In this document: one piece after another, positions 32,142 through 39,960 of the stretch
How positions within the stretch are numbered: the stretch's first letter is position 1
Layout of the letters: each line of letters opens with the position of its first letter
Assembly: GCA_905233685.1 (NCBI GenBank)
Contig: CAJOEZ010000015.1
Coordinates: 1-40,622 of the forward strand
Source: an uncultured Bacteroidales bacterium
Lineage (GTDB): Bacteria > Bacteroidota > Bacteroidia > Bacteroidales > F082
Direction of reading: 5' to 3'
DNA length: 40,622 bases
Notes under the pieces: model-generated
Told to the model about the DNA's origin: nothing
The model's input: the letters and a program-made list of their open reading frames with translations, nothing else
The model's database searches: none
Program-made: the position numbers and the translations under genes

Positions 32142-33182
32142 TTATTGCTGAATCCAATCCGCTGCTGCTTCAATCACATTGTCAACACCTTGTGCAGTGC
32201 AGGCGGGGTCAAGAATGACACGCACGTCGGGCGGCACGCCGTTTTCGTAATTGTTGCCATTCATGTCGAGCGTCCGCGTGATGCTGAAACGATAGGTCCA
32301 ACCGTTGGGCAACATACCACCGTTGGGCAGGCCGAGGCCACCCCCCGTGTAGTCGCCAAACAAGCGGATGTTGGGGTAAGCCATCGTGCAAAGGGCGAAA
32401 AACGAGGTGGCACTGTATGAGCCTCTGTCGATGAGCACGGCCACAGGCTTGGTGTAAGGCTCCTCGGTGAAAGGGTCGTCGTAGTCGATGTCTTCGGCAT
32501 AGACCGTGGTCAACTCGGTAAATTCATTATGATCAGGCCCCGACTTGATTTGGGTCTGGTAAAGCGGCTGCCCGTGATTGTAGAAAATGCTCAACAAGAT
32601 GCGGATGTTGTCGATGTTGCCACCACCATTCTGGCGCAGGTCGAGGATCAAGCCTTTGCAGTCCTGATAGTAGTCGAGAAGATTCGACAGGTTATCTGTG
32701 GTAATGTCGTCCATGAATGAAGCATAGCGAATATAGGCCACCTTGCCGTCGCGGATGGCATTGTGGGCAAAACCGCCCGTAGTGTGATAGTTGACAGTCA
32801 AGTAGTTGAGAACCACAACCTCAGTATTGATGTTTCTGTTGGCATACATCCTATAATAAACTGAGTCATTATGAGACACATCAAATTTGGAGATTAAGTT
32901 GGTGTGTCCGTCTTGCAAGGTGTTAAGCATGGCAGCACACACTTGGAAGAGGCTGTCAACATGCATGTCATCTTCAGACACCTTCGGACGATAAACTTCA
33001 TAAACCGAGTCCCAATCCACGCCCTTTAAATCAAAGAAGGCGTATTGCTGGTCAACCTTATTCCAAAGGTAATCGAAAACATTGACAGGTTTGTTAGGTA
33101 CATCGGCCTCCATGAAGGCTCGTTCGCATGAGACGAGGGTGATGGTTACTATACAAAGGAGAAAGATACGGATGTTTTTCAT
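32142..33182 (-). CDS. S41 family peptidase lipoprotein
   Basis: 346 residues. The signal peptide has a lipobox ending at Cys19 (TLVSC). The N-terminal helical domain (about 30-100) carries FDYLWNKVDQQYAFFDLKGVDW and LNTLQDGHTNL, as in tricorn-like S41 proteins. The protease domain follows: VAYIRYASFMDD, GLILDLRQNGGGNIDN, and the nucleophile region IDRGSYSATSFFALCTMAY, with Ser257 as the likely catalytic serine, then GGGLGLPNG. A PDZ domain is not obvious. It probably cleaves peptides or proteins in the envelope. It lies 7 bp downstream of the SGNH-hydrolase gene, so the two are co-transcribed. Confidence 0.9.
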   Translation of the reverse strand: MKNIRIFLLCIVTITLVSCERAFMEADVPNKPVNVFDYLWNKVDQQYAFFDLKGVDWDSVYEVYRPKVSEDDMHVDSLFQVCAAMLNTLQDGHTNLISKFDVSHNDSVYYRMYANRNINTEVVVLNYLTVNYHTTGGFAHNAIRDGKVAYIRYASFMDDITTDNLSNLLDYYQDCKGLILDLRQNGGGNIDNIRILLSIFYNHGQPLYQTQIKSGPDHNEFTELTTVYAEDIDYDDPFTEEPYTKPVAVLIDRGSYSATSFFALCTMAYPNIRLFGDYTGGGLGLPNGGMLPNGWTYRFSITRTLDMNGNNYENGVPPDVRVILDPACTAQGVDNVIEAAADWIQQ

Positions 33183-33189
33183 GGCTTAA

Positions 33190-34617
33190 TCAATTGAGTT
33201 TAAACATAAAGTCGATGGTAAAGGTATGGAAAGCATTGTCGAAACGGTAAGACCCTGTGTTTCGGGTTGTCAGGTAATCCCAACGGTATGAGATACCTAT
33301 TTTGTTGCCATTCAATAAGTTGAACTTAAGCCCAATGTCAGTGCTGACGCCAGGAAACAAGATGCCTGATGTTTCATAACTGCTGAGGATGGTGTTGGTC
33401 AAGGAGAGGTCGGAAGTATAGTTGTCCATGAAGGCAAATCCGGGGCGGGAAACAAAGCCACCGAGCGGTACAATCAGCTTGCCGTATGCGGTCAGCAGGT
33501 TGTGTGAGCCGCCTCGGATGAAAGCCAAGTCGAATTGCGCCATGCCTTCTGCGCATAGATTGCCAAATATCGAAGTGCTTGTGGAGGCATTGCCCATTGA
33601 AGGCAAAATCTTGAAGAAGGCATCTGCCTGTAAGCTGCCGCCAGCCCAGAGATGAAAACGGTTGCGCTTGCCATCGTGGACGCGGTAGAGGAATTCCAAA
33701 CGTTCTTGTACGTCAATATTATAGCCTGTAGTAGGATTGAACAACAATCCGAACAGCCCTCGCGACTCGCTTTGAAGGTGGCAACGTCTCCATTCGGCAA
33801 TGACCCCCAGTTGGGTACTTGCTCCGATGCCCAACATTGACATGGGTGCAGCACCAATGTCATAAGTGTTGTTAAATGTATATCCTATTCCGGCGTTGAG
33901 CCAAACCGAAGCCTTGGTCTTGCGCATGGGTTGTGGCAAACAGCCGATTTCCTCCTCGACGGCGGCCTTCCAAACCTTGTAGCCTTCGCCGTTGAGGTGG
34001 AGGCCGTCGTTGGAGTATGCAGTGTTCAGCTTGCCCTCGTCGTTGGCCATCAGGCGGTATAGGTCAAGGTAGGTGACGCCTTCCTCCTCCGTCATGGTCT
34101 TTATCATTTCGTTGATGAGGGCCACGTCCTGCCAGCGTTTGGTGTGTCCCGTGAACAGGCCGTAACAGTCGTTGGTGGGCAGGATGCTCTGCACGATGAT
34201 TTTGGTGCGCGGCGACTCCTCTTTAATGCGTTGCACGATGGCGCGTACATTCATGGCGATGGTGTCGTTGCTGAAGCCCCAGTCCATGTCGTTGGTGCCA
34301 ATCATGAGGAAAATCATGGAAGGCTGGCCTTTAGTGACGGTCTCAAGGCGGTTGAGCACGCCAAGGGTGATGTCGCCGCTGATGCCACGGTTCTTGCAGT
34401 TGGCATTCTCAAACAGCTCGCCCCACTCGCCGCCGTCAGTGATGCTGTTGCCGAGGAAGATGATGTCGTTTTCCGAAGTTGGCAAGGACTCGAAAAGCAG
34501 TTCGCGTTGGTCATAATAGGTGCCGTATTTGCCCGTTATCTGCGCTTTTGCGTAAGGCGACAAGATGAGGAGAGCAAGCAGGCTCATCAGGGTTTTGGAT
34601 AAAAGAGTTCGTTTCAT
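33190..34617 (-). CDS. SGNH/GDSL hydrolase fused to a C-terminal beta-barrel-like domain
   Basis: 475 residues. Signal peptide 1-26 (ends AKAQ). Residues about 45-225 are an SGNH hydrolase: block I IIFLGNSITDGG with Ser58, block II NRGISGD, block III IGTND with Asn109, and the Asp204-x-x-His207 pair in SNDGLHLNG. All four catalytic or oxyanion positions are present, so it is probably an active lipase, esterase or carbohydrate deacetylase. The last about 240 residues are alternating beta-strands with aromatic edges (ASVWLNAGIGYTFNNTY, GISYRWDYLTTR) ending in FTIDFMFKLN, an outer-membrane barrel-like end. I infer an outer-membrane-attached hydrolase, comparable in layout to EstA-type autotransporters. 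A -7 box lies upstream at 34646-34653. Confidence 0.85.
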   Translation of the reverse strand: MKRTLLSKTLMSLLALLILSPYAKAQITGKYGTYYDQRELLFESLPTSENDIIFLGNSITDGGEWGELFENANCKNRGISGDITLGVLNRLETVTKGQPSMIFLMIGTNDMDWGFSNDTIAMNVRAIVQRIKEESPRTKIIVQSILPTNDCYGLFTGHTKRWQDVALINEMIKTMTEEEGVTYLDLYRLMANDEGKLNTAYSNDGLHLNGEGYKVWKAAVEEEIGCLPQPMRKTKASVWLNAGIGYTFNNTYDIGAAPMSMLGIGASTQLGVIAEWRRCHLQSESRGLFGLLFNPTTGYNIDVQERLEFLYRVHDGKRNRFHLWAGGSLQADAFFKILPSMGNASTSTSIFGNLCAEGMAQFDLAFIRGGSHNLLTAYGKLIVPLGGFVSRPGFAFMDNYTSDLSLTNTILSSYETSGILFPGVSTDIGLKFNLLNGNKIGISYRWDYLTTRNTGSYRFDNAFHTFTIDFMFKLN

Positions 34618-34645
34618 TGCTAAAAATCATTAGAATTTGAGTTTG

Positions 34646-34653
34646 CAAAAATA
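34646..34653 (-). promoter_or_regulatory. -7 box (TATTTTTG) for the SGNH/S41 operon
   Basis: The minus strand reads TATTTTTG followed by C, a perfect TAnnTTTG match 29 bases before the ATG at 34617. Confidence 0.5.
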
Positions 34654-34690
34654 GGCATTAAAATGGATTAAGGTTGTCTTATTGCCTTTT

Positions 34691-37399
34691 TTATAGTTTT
34701 GAGGACAGATAATAATGTCCGCTGCCATAGGTTTTCACTTCGTAACCAACGGCTGTAGGTACACAAACCTCAGCTATAGTGTTGGCCGGAATGGTAATGT
34801 CCCATTCAAAAAGGTTGCCCTCGCGTTTCCAGTTGCTCTCGATGCGGCCTGAAACCGACTCGAAAGCGCAATTCACAAAGTCCAGACCTTCAATGGGATA
34901 GGGCTTCAGTTGGATTTTGCTGTAGCCGGGTTCCAAGGCGCGGATGCCGCCTAAGTATTCATATTCCCAAAGGATGAGGTCGCCGAGGAGCATGACATGG
35001 TTGCCTGAGTTCATGGCGGGGTCGGCGGTGTTGCCGTTCCAGAGTTCCCAGATGGTGGTTGCGCCGTTGCGAACCATGTAGCCCCAACTGGGGTAGGTAT
35101 CGTTGGAGGCAATCTTGAAAGCGAGGTCGCCGTGGCCGTATTCCGTCAAGGTGCGCATGAGTTGTTGAATGCCGACTACGCCCGTCGAGACATGGCCGCC
35201 ACATTCGTTTTCGGTCTTGTCCACGATGTTTTCCATCACCTTGTTTTCCAAGTCTTTAGGCACCATACCGAACCACAGCGGCAAAATGTTGGCCGTCACG
35301 GTGTTGCTAGCATAAATGCCTGTTACGCGGTTAAAATACTTGTTGTTGAAAGCTACGGTTGTGGTAGTGATTTCCTGTTGGAAGAAGGCAACATCGTCAG
35401 TAAAGCCCAACACTTCCGCGAACTTGGCCATTTTGCCGCAGAGGTAGCAGTAAAACGATGTGGATAACATTGTCGGCTCTGTGATACGGGAAGGGTCATT
35501 GGAGTGAATGAGTTCGAGTGACTCGGGCGGCATACACCAGTCGCCGTAGGTGTCGCGGTGCATGAGGCCGTCTTTCATATAGTCGTTTTTCATGTGCAGC
35601 ATCCACTTTTTCAGGGCGGCGTAATGCTGACGGATGGGCTCGAGGTCGCCGAAGCGAGTGTAAAGCATATCTGCCGCCGTGACCACCGCGCCTGGCCAAG
35701 TCATGTTGTCGGTGTAGCCGCGCCAATAGGGCGGGATGACATTGGGCAGCGAGCCGTTGTCCCATTGGCTGTCTTCGGCATCGGTGAGCCATTTGGCGTA
35801 GAGTTGGTGGTTGTCGAAGATGTACGACTCGCCGTAATTGCCCGTGGTGCGATCGCCGGTCCAGCCCATGCGCTCGTCGCGTTGCGGGCAGTCGGTGGGC
35901 ATGGAGCGGTAGTTGCCACGGATGCCCCAGAAAGCGTTGTGATACACCGCGTTAATGATTTCGTTGGAGGTTTCAAACGAGCCTGTGACGGGCATTTCGT
36001 CGTAAATCACCCAGCCCTCGAAATCGTCTGAATTCGTCGTTTCGCGCAGGCCGGAAATCTCCACATAGCGGAAACCATGATAAACAAAGGAAGGATGCCA
36101 AAGGATTGCTTCGTCGTTCCTCCTCGCAATGACATAACGATCCGTGTTTTCCGCACCACGTAGGTTGGCTGTGTAAAGCAGGCTGTCAGGGGTCAGAAGT
36201 TCGGCGAAACGGAGGGTAATCTGGTCGCCTTGTTGCTGGCCATGCACCTTTATATTAATGAACCCGACCATGTTTTGGCCCATGTCCAAATACCACTTGT
36301 CGCCTTTTTGGAACATCGCGACAGGCTTCAGTTTTTCCATCACGGTGATGTTGGGGTTGGGCTGGGGGCTGAGTTGGCCTTCAGGTGCCTCGACGAGTTC
36401 GGCTTGGAGCCAAGCGGAATCATCAAAGCCTGCTATGCTCCATCCGCTGAGTTCAAAGTTCTCGTCGTAAGTTTCGCCATCATATTCATTGGCCGTGCGG
36501 ATGGGACCACGGTTGGTGATTTTCCAAGTTTCATCGCTGACAATCAATGCTTTGCTTCCATCTTTGTAGGTCACTTCCAATTGCAAGATGAGGCGCGGTG
36601 TACCGAAATGCGGCACATGCTCGGGACCGTCCCAGCCGTTGGGGCTGTTGAGGTCGTGGCGGATGGCCGAGTAACGACCGCCTACGAGAATGATGCCAAT
36701 GGCATTTTCACCTTCGTTGAGCATTTCCGTAACATCAAAAGTGTTGAAATACACCCGCTTGGGAAACCAAGAAAGCGTAGGTTTCAGCAACTCCTCGGGC
36801 GCGATTTCCGTGCCGTTCAAAAAAGCGCTGTATTGTCCCATGCCGCTGACATACAGCCTTGCCTCGGCAACTTCGCCTTGCAGCGCAAAATCCTTGCGCA
36901 AATAACGGGCTGCAAGTCGTGTATGTCCCACTAAGACATCATCCTCAAACTCATGTCCAATCCATTTTGCCTGCCAATTGTCTTGGCTCAACAAACTGAT
37001 TTCAAACGATTTGACTTCGCTTTCCACTTTGGTTTTCTTGCCGCCTTTGACCGTCACCGTCGTGATGACTTTCCAATAGGCTTTGTCACGGCTTTTCAGT
37101 TCCTTGCCTGCGTATGGGATGTAAAGCATTTGGCTTGAAGGAATTATGCCCGAATCCCAGAGGTCGCCGTTTCCTTTTTGGGCGTTTTCGGCGGTTGTGG
37201 CCACGATGATTCTGTAATCCTTTTGCATCACCTCACTTTCCGTGGTTTTATACTTCCAACTAAAACGAGGCTGTGCCGTGGCCAAGGCCTGCTCGTGGAC
37301 TTGTTGCTCCACGTTTGGATTAGTGATGTTGATGTCCAATTTTTCATGGCACGAAGTGAGGGCAAGGAGGGCCAACAAGAATAAAGAGATGCGTTTCAT
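34691..37399 (-). CDS. Alpha-L-rhamnosidase (GH78)
   Basis: 902 residues from the ATG at 37399. The upstream in-frame extension to 37579 has no signal peptide and is rejected. Lipobox LTSC with Cys17. Domains in order: a beta-sandwich (about 20-140), the Bac_rhamnosid_N-like domain (about 155-330: ARLYVSGMGQYSAFLNG, GRYSAIRHDLNSPNGWDGPE), a further sandwich (350-460), and the catalytic (alpha/alpha)6 barrel with NYRSMPTDCPQRDERMGWTGD (residues 496-516), the acidic signature of GH78, and IWELWNG near the end. It releases L-rhamnose from plant or bacterial glycans at the cell surface or periplasm. In-frame repeat-derived residues VIARRNDEAI occupy 423-432. Not in a visible PUL. Confidence 0.93.
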   Translation of the reverse strand: MKRISLFLLALLALTSCHEKLDINITNPNVEQQVHEQALATAQPRFSWKYKTTESEVMQKDYRIIVATTAENAQKGNGDLWDSGIIPSSQMLYIPYAGKELKSRDKAYWKVITTVTVKGGKKTKVESEVKSFEISLLSQDNWQAKWIGHEFEDDVLVGHTRLAARYLRKDFALQGEVAEARLYVSGMGQYSAFLNGTEIAPEELLKPTLSWFPKRVYFNTFDVTEMLNEGENAIGIILVGGRYSAIRHDLNSPNGWDGPEHVPHFGTPRLILQLEVTYKDGSKALIVSDETWKITNRGPIRTANEYDGETYDENFELSGWSIAGFDDSAWLQAELVEAPEGQLSPQPNPNITVMEKLKPVAMFQKGDKWYLDMGQNMVGFINIKVHGQQQGDQITLRFAELLTPDSLLYTANLRGAENTDRYVIARRNDEAILWHPSFVYHGFRYVEISGLRETTNSDDFEGWVIYDEMPVTGSFETSNEIINAVYHNAFWGIRGNYRSMPTDCPQRDERMGWTGDRTTGNYGESYIFDNHQLYAKWLTDAEDSQWDNGSLPNVIPPYWRGYTDNMTWPGAVVTAADMLYTRFGDLEPIRQHYAALKKWMLHMKNDYMKDGLMHRDTYGDWCMPPESLELIHSNDPSRITEPTMLSTSFYCYLCGKMAKFAEVLGFTDDVAFFQQEITTTTVAFNNKYFNRVTGIYASNTVTANILPLWFGMVPKDLENKVMENIVDKTENECGGHVSTGVVGIQQLMRTLTEYGHGDLAFKIASNDTYPSWGYMVRNGATTIWELWNGNTADPAMNSGNHVMLLGDLILWEYEYLGGIRALEPGYSKIQLKPYPIEGLDFVNCAFESVSGRIESNWKREGNLFEWDITIPANTIAEVCVPTAVGYEVKTYGSGHYYLSSKL
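36103..36133. repeat. GTCATTGCGAGG-type repeat inside the rhamnosidase gene
   Basis: On the minus strand it starts GTCATTGCGAGGAGGAACGA and ends AGCAATCC. It encodes VIARRNDEAI (residues 423-432) in frame, in a loop before the conserved FxYHGFRYVEISG strand. It is the reverse orientation of the 15058-15089 element. Confidence 0.85.
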
Positions 37400-37421
37400 G
37401 GTGTGTTCAGGAAAATTTCGG

Positions 37422-37429
37422 CAAATATA
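37422..37429 (-). promoter_or_regulatory. -7 box (TATATTTG) for the rhamnosidase gene
   Basis: The minus strand reads TATATTTG followed by C, a perfect TAnnTTTG match 23 bases before the ATG at 37399. Confidence 0.5.
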
Positions 37430-37474
37430 ATCATTCAAACGTAATGCGGTTTCAAAACCGCCGAAAAAATGCCA

Positions 37475-37497
37475 TTTTGTCACCCCAACTGACAAAA
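37475..37497 (+). promoter_or_regulatory. Palindromic operator candidate upstream of groES
   Basis: Perfect 8-bp inverted arms TTTTGTCA and TGACAAAA around a 7-base spacer (CCCCAAC). TGCCA words flank it at 37470 and 37501. It lies about 105 bp before the groES ATG. Confidence 0.55.
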
Positions 37498-37515
37498 CCC
37501 TGCCATTTTTCAGTT

Positions 37516-37530
37516 TGGCACGAAATATGA
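37516..37530 (+). promoter_or_regulatory. Possible sigma-54-like promoter for groES
   Basis: TGGCACG matches the -24 element; the -12 position reads ATGA rather than TTGC, so the match is partial. No TAnnTTTG box is visible before groES. Confidence 0.25.
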
Positions 37531-37547
37531 CAAGCACACCGCCGTCC

Positions 37548-37597
37548 GTTTGGATTTTTAATCTTAAATCTTGAATCATTAAATTTTAAATCGAATA
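37548..37597. repeat. Degenerate TTAAATCTTGAATC word repeat before groES
   Basis: TTTTTAATCTTAAATCTTGA and ATTAAATTTTAAATC words lie directly upstream of the groES ATG, like the words before groL and the cyclophilin gene. Confidence 0.5.
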
Positions 37598-37600
37598 ATT

Positions 37601-37879
37601 ATGGCAAAATTAGCAATCAAACCTTTGGCTGACCGCGTGGTCATCGAGCCCGCCGCCGCCGAACAGAAAACCGCAAGCGGTATCATCATCCCTGACACCG
37701 CCAAAGAGAAACCCCAACAAGGTAAAGTCGTAGCCGTAGGTCCCGGCACCAAAGACAACGCCATGACCCTGAAGGTCGGCGACAACGTCATTTATGGCAA
37801 ATACGCCGGCACCGAGTTCCACCTCGACGGCAAGGATTATATGATTATGCGTGAAAACGATGTAATCGCAATCATTTGA
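37601..37879 (+). CDS. groES: Co-chaperonin GroES
   Basis: 92 residues, a standard GroES length. It begins [14 protein letters not shown], followed by the mobile loop [20 protein letters not shown] that contacts GroEL, then [26 protein letters not shown] and the C-terminal strand [14 protein letters not shown]. It caps the GroEL cavity for protein folding in the cytoplasm. It is first in the groESL operon, 129 bp before groL. The upstream region has a palindrome and a partial sigma-54-like element but no CIRCE sequence and no TAnnTTTG box, so its regulation differs from the neighbouring genes. Confidence 0.97.
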   Translation: MAKLAIKPLADRVVIEPAAAEQKTASGIIIPDTAKEKPQQGKVVAVGPGTKDNAMTLKVGDNVIYGKYAGTEFHLDGKDYMIMRENDVIAII

Positions 37880-38000
37880 ATTTCAAAATTTTAAGATTTC
37901 TAATTTCAAAATTTGGCAACCCGCCAAAAATCTTGAAATCTTGAAATATGAAATCTTGAAATCCAACAATTAAACATTTCAACAGTCAACAATTAAACAA
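37880..38000. repeat. Degenerate AAATCTTGAAAT / CAACAATTAAACA word repeats between groES and groL
   Basis: AATCTTGAAAT occurs three times (about 37930-37960) after TTTCAAAATTT words, followed by CAACAATTAAACA twice next to the groL start. A short GGCAACCCGCC sits in the middle. Confidence 0.65.
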
Positions 38001-38008
38001 CAAATATC

Positions 38009-39615
38009 ATGGCAAAAGACATTCTTTTCAATATCGAATCGCGCGACGGCCTTAAGAAAGGCGTCGATGCATTGTCAAACGCAGTGAAAGTGACCCTCGG
38101 CCCCAAAGGTCGTAATGTGGTCATCGAAAAATCGTATGGCGCTCCCCAAATCACCAAGGACGGTGTGACGGTCGCCAAGGAAATCGAACTCCTCAACCCT
38201 GTTGAGAACATGGGTGCCCAACTCGTGAAGGAAGTTGCTTCCAAGACCAACGACCTCGCAGGTGATGGTACCACCACCGCCACCGTGCTGGCCCAAGCCA
38301 TCGTGGCCACGGGTCTGAAAAACGTCACCGCCGGTGCCAACCCGCTCGACCTGAAGCGCGGTATCGACAAGGCCGTTGCCGAAGTCGTCAAGTCGCTGAA
38401 GAAGATGTCGGTGAAAGTCGATGGCGACAACGAGAAGATCAAGCAAGTGGCTACTATTTCGGCCAACAACGACAGCGAAATCGGCGGCCTCATCGCCGAG
38501 GCTATGGGCAAGGTGAAACAAGAAGGTGTTATCACCGTTGAGGACGCTAAAGGCATCAACACCTACGTCGATGTCGTCGAAGGTATGCAATTCGACCGTG
38601 GTTACATCTCGCCTTATTTCGTGACCAACACCGAGAAGATGGAAGCCGTTTATGAGAATCCTTACATCCTCATCTACGACAAGAAAGTTTCCGTGATGAA
38701 GGACTTGCTGCCTGTGCTCGAGCAGACTCTGCAAACCGGCCGCGCCCTCATCATCATTGCTGAAGACATCGACGGCGAAGCTTTGGCTACCTTGGTTGTG
38801 AACCGTCTGCGCGGCTCGCTGAAAGTCGCTGCCGTCAAGGCTCCTGGCTTCGGTGACCGTCGTAAGGAAATGCTGGAAGACATCGCCATCCTGACCGGTG
38901 GCACCGTCATCAGCGAAGAGAAGGGCTACAAACTTGAGGATGCCACCCTGCAAATGCTGGGTCAGGCCGACAAGGTCAGCATCAACAAGGACAACAGAAG
39001 GACATCGAAGGCCGCACCGCCCAAATCAAGGCACAAATCAAGACCACCACGAGCGACTATGACCGCGAGAAACTGCAAGAGCGCTTGGCCAAGTTGGCCG
39101 GTGGCGTGGCAGTCATCTACGTGGGTGCCGCTTCCGAGGTTGAGATGAAGGAAAAGAAAGACCGAGTTGAGGACGCTTTGAACGCCACCCGCGCTGCCAT
39201 CGAAGAGGGTATCATCCCTGGCGGCGGTGTCGGCTTCATCCGCGCCATCAAGGCTATCGAGAAACTGAAAGGCGACAACGAAGACGAGACCACGGGTATC
39301 GCCATCATCAAGCGCGCCTTGGAAGAGCCGCTGCGTCAAATCGTTGAAAATGCCGGCCTCGAAGGCTCGGTCGTTGTGAACAAGGTCATGGAAGGCAAGG
39401 CCGACTTCGGCTTCAACGCTCGTACTGAGGTCTATGAGAACTTGCTCAGCACTGGTGTCATCGACCCCGTGAAGGTGTCGAGAGTTGCCTTGGAGAACGC
39501 TGCTTCCATCGCTGGCATGCTGCTGACCACCGAGTGCGTCATCAGTAACCACAAGGAGCCTACGCCTCCCACACCTCCTATGCCCATGGGCGGCGGAATG
39601 GACGGAATGATGTAA
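38009..39615 (+). pseudogene. groL: Chaperonin GroEL, frame broken near 38996
   Basis: GroEL (family length about 545 residues) split over two frames. The first frame from 38009 is normal up to VSINKDN (residue 329), including the start [21 protein letters not shown], the ATP-binding [11 protein letters not shown] and [10 protein letters not shown], and [16 protein letters not shown]. It then leaves frame into arginine-rich sequence. The correct frame resumes at [11 protein letters not shown] (38998), continues [43 protein letters not shown], and ends [11 protein letters not shown] at 39615. Compared with GroEL as I remember it, about 9 residues (TTVVNGAGN-like) are missing at the junction, that is a deletion of about 25 bases rather than a one-base slip. 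An essential gene should not be broken, so an assembly error is possible. Terminator at 39726-39752. Confidence 0.9.
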
Positions 39616-39725
39616 TCCTGAATGAGGAATTATGAATGCGGAATGCGGAATGACCCGCCGACAAGGTTGTCTCGCGTCCCGCGTCCACAAGTCCCGCGTC
39701 AAAGAATAATGGAAACGAGCAAAAG

Positions 39726-39752
39726 ACCTGCCTTGAAAGGGGTGGGTTTTTT
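39726..39752 (+). terminator. Rho-independent terminator of groESL
   Basis: ACCTGCCT pairs with GGGTGGGT (8 bp, with G-U wobbles that form only in plus-strand RNA) around TGAAAG, followed by a run of six T. Confidence 0.72.
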
Positions 39753-39923
39753 GCGTTATTGCCCTTCCTTTCTCTTGAAACCAAGGAAAAAATAGGGACA
39801 AGCCCAAAAACCGAATTTTCATAAACATTTGAATTTCAATACATTGAAAATTTCAAAACCGAAAATAATAGGGACAAAACCGTTTTAGGGCTTGACAGAT
39901 AGCTTTTTTGGTGTTTTTTTAAA

Positions 39924-39931
39924 TAATTTTG
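39924..39931 (+). promoter_or_regulatory. -7 box (TAATTTTG) for the last gene
   Basis: TAATTTTG followed by C, a perfect TAnnTTTG match 30 bases before the ATG at 39961. Confidence 0.5.
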
Positions 39932-39960
39932 CCTGCATAACACAGAAAAACACTTTTGAG

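Larger units (their letters stand above)
39616..39960. other. 345-bp gap after groL: degenerate words, terminator, repeats and a promoter
   Basis: From left to right: GAATGCGGAATGCGGAATG words (39628-39652), GTCCCGCGTC words (about 39676-39700), the groL terminator, two copies of AATAGGGACAA (39791-39801 and 39867-39877) with GAATTTCAA/TTGAAAATTTC words between, and the -7 box of the next gene. No ORF is convincing in this stretch. Confidence 0.6.

Noticed and set aside
37400..37579. N-terminal extension of the rhamnosidase
   Set aside because: It would precede the lipoprotein signal peptide and cover the -7 box and the groES control region.
37400..37600. CIRCE element before groES
   Set aside because: No TTAGCACTC-N9-GAGTGCTAA is visible.
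38075..38953. Long minus-strand ORF opposite groL
   Set aside because: It mirrors the groL codon pattern and has no family resemblance; it is a shadow.
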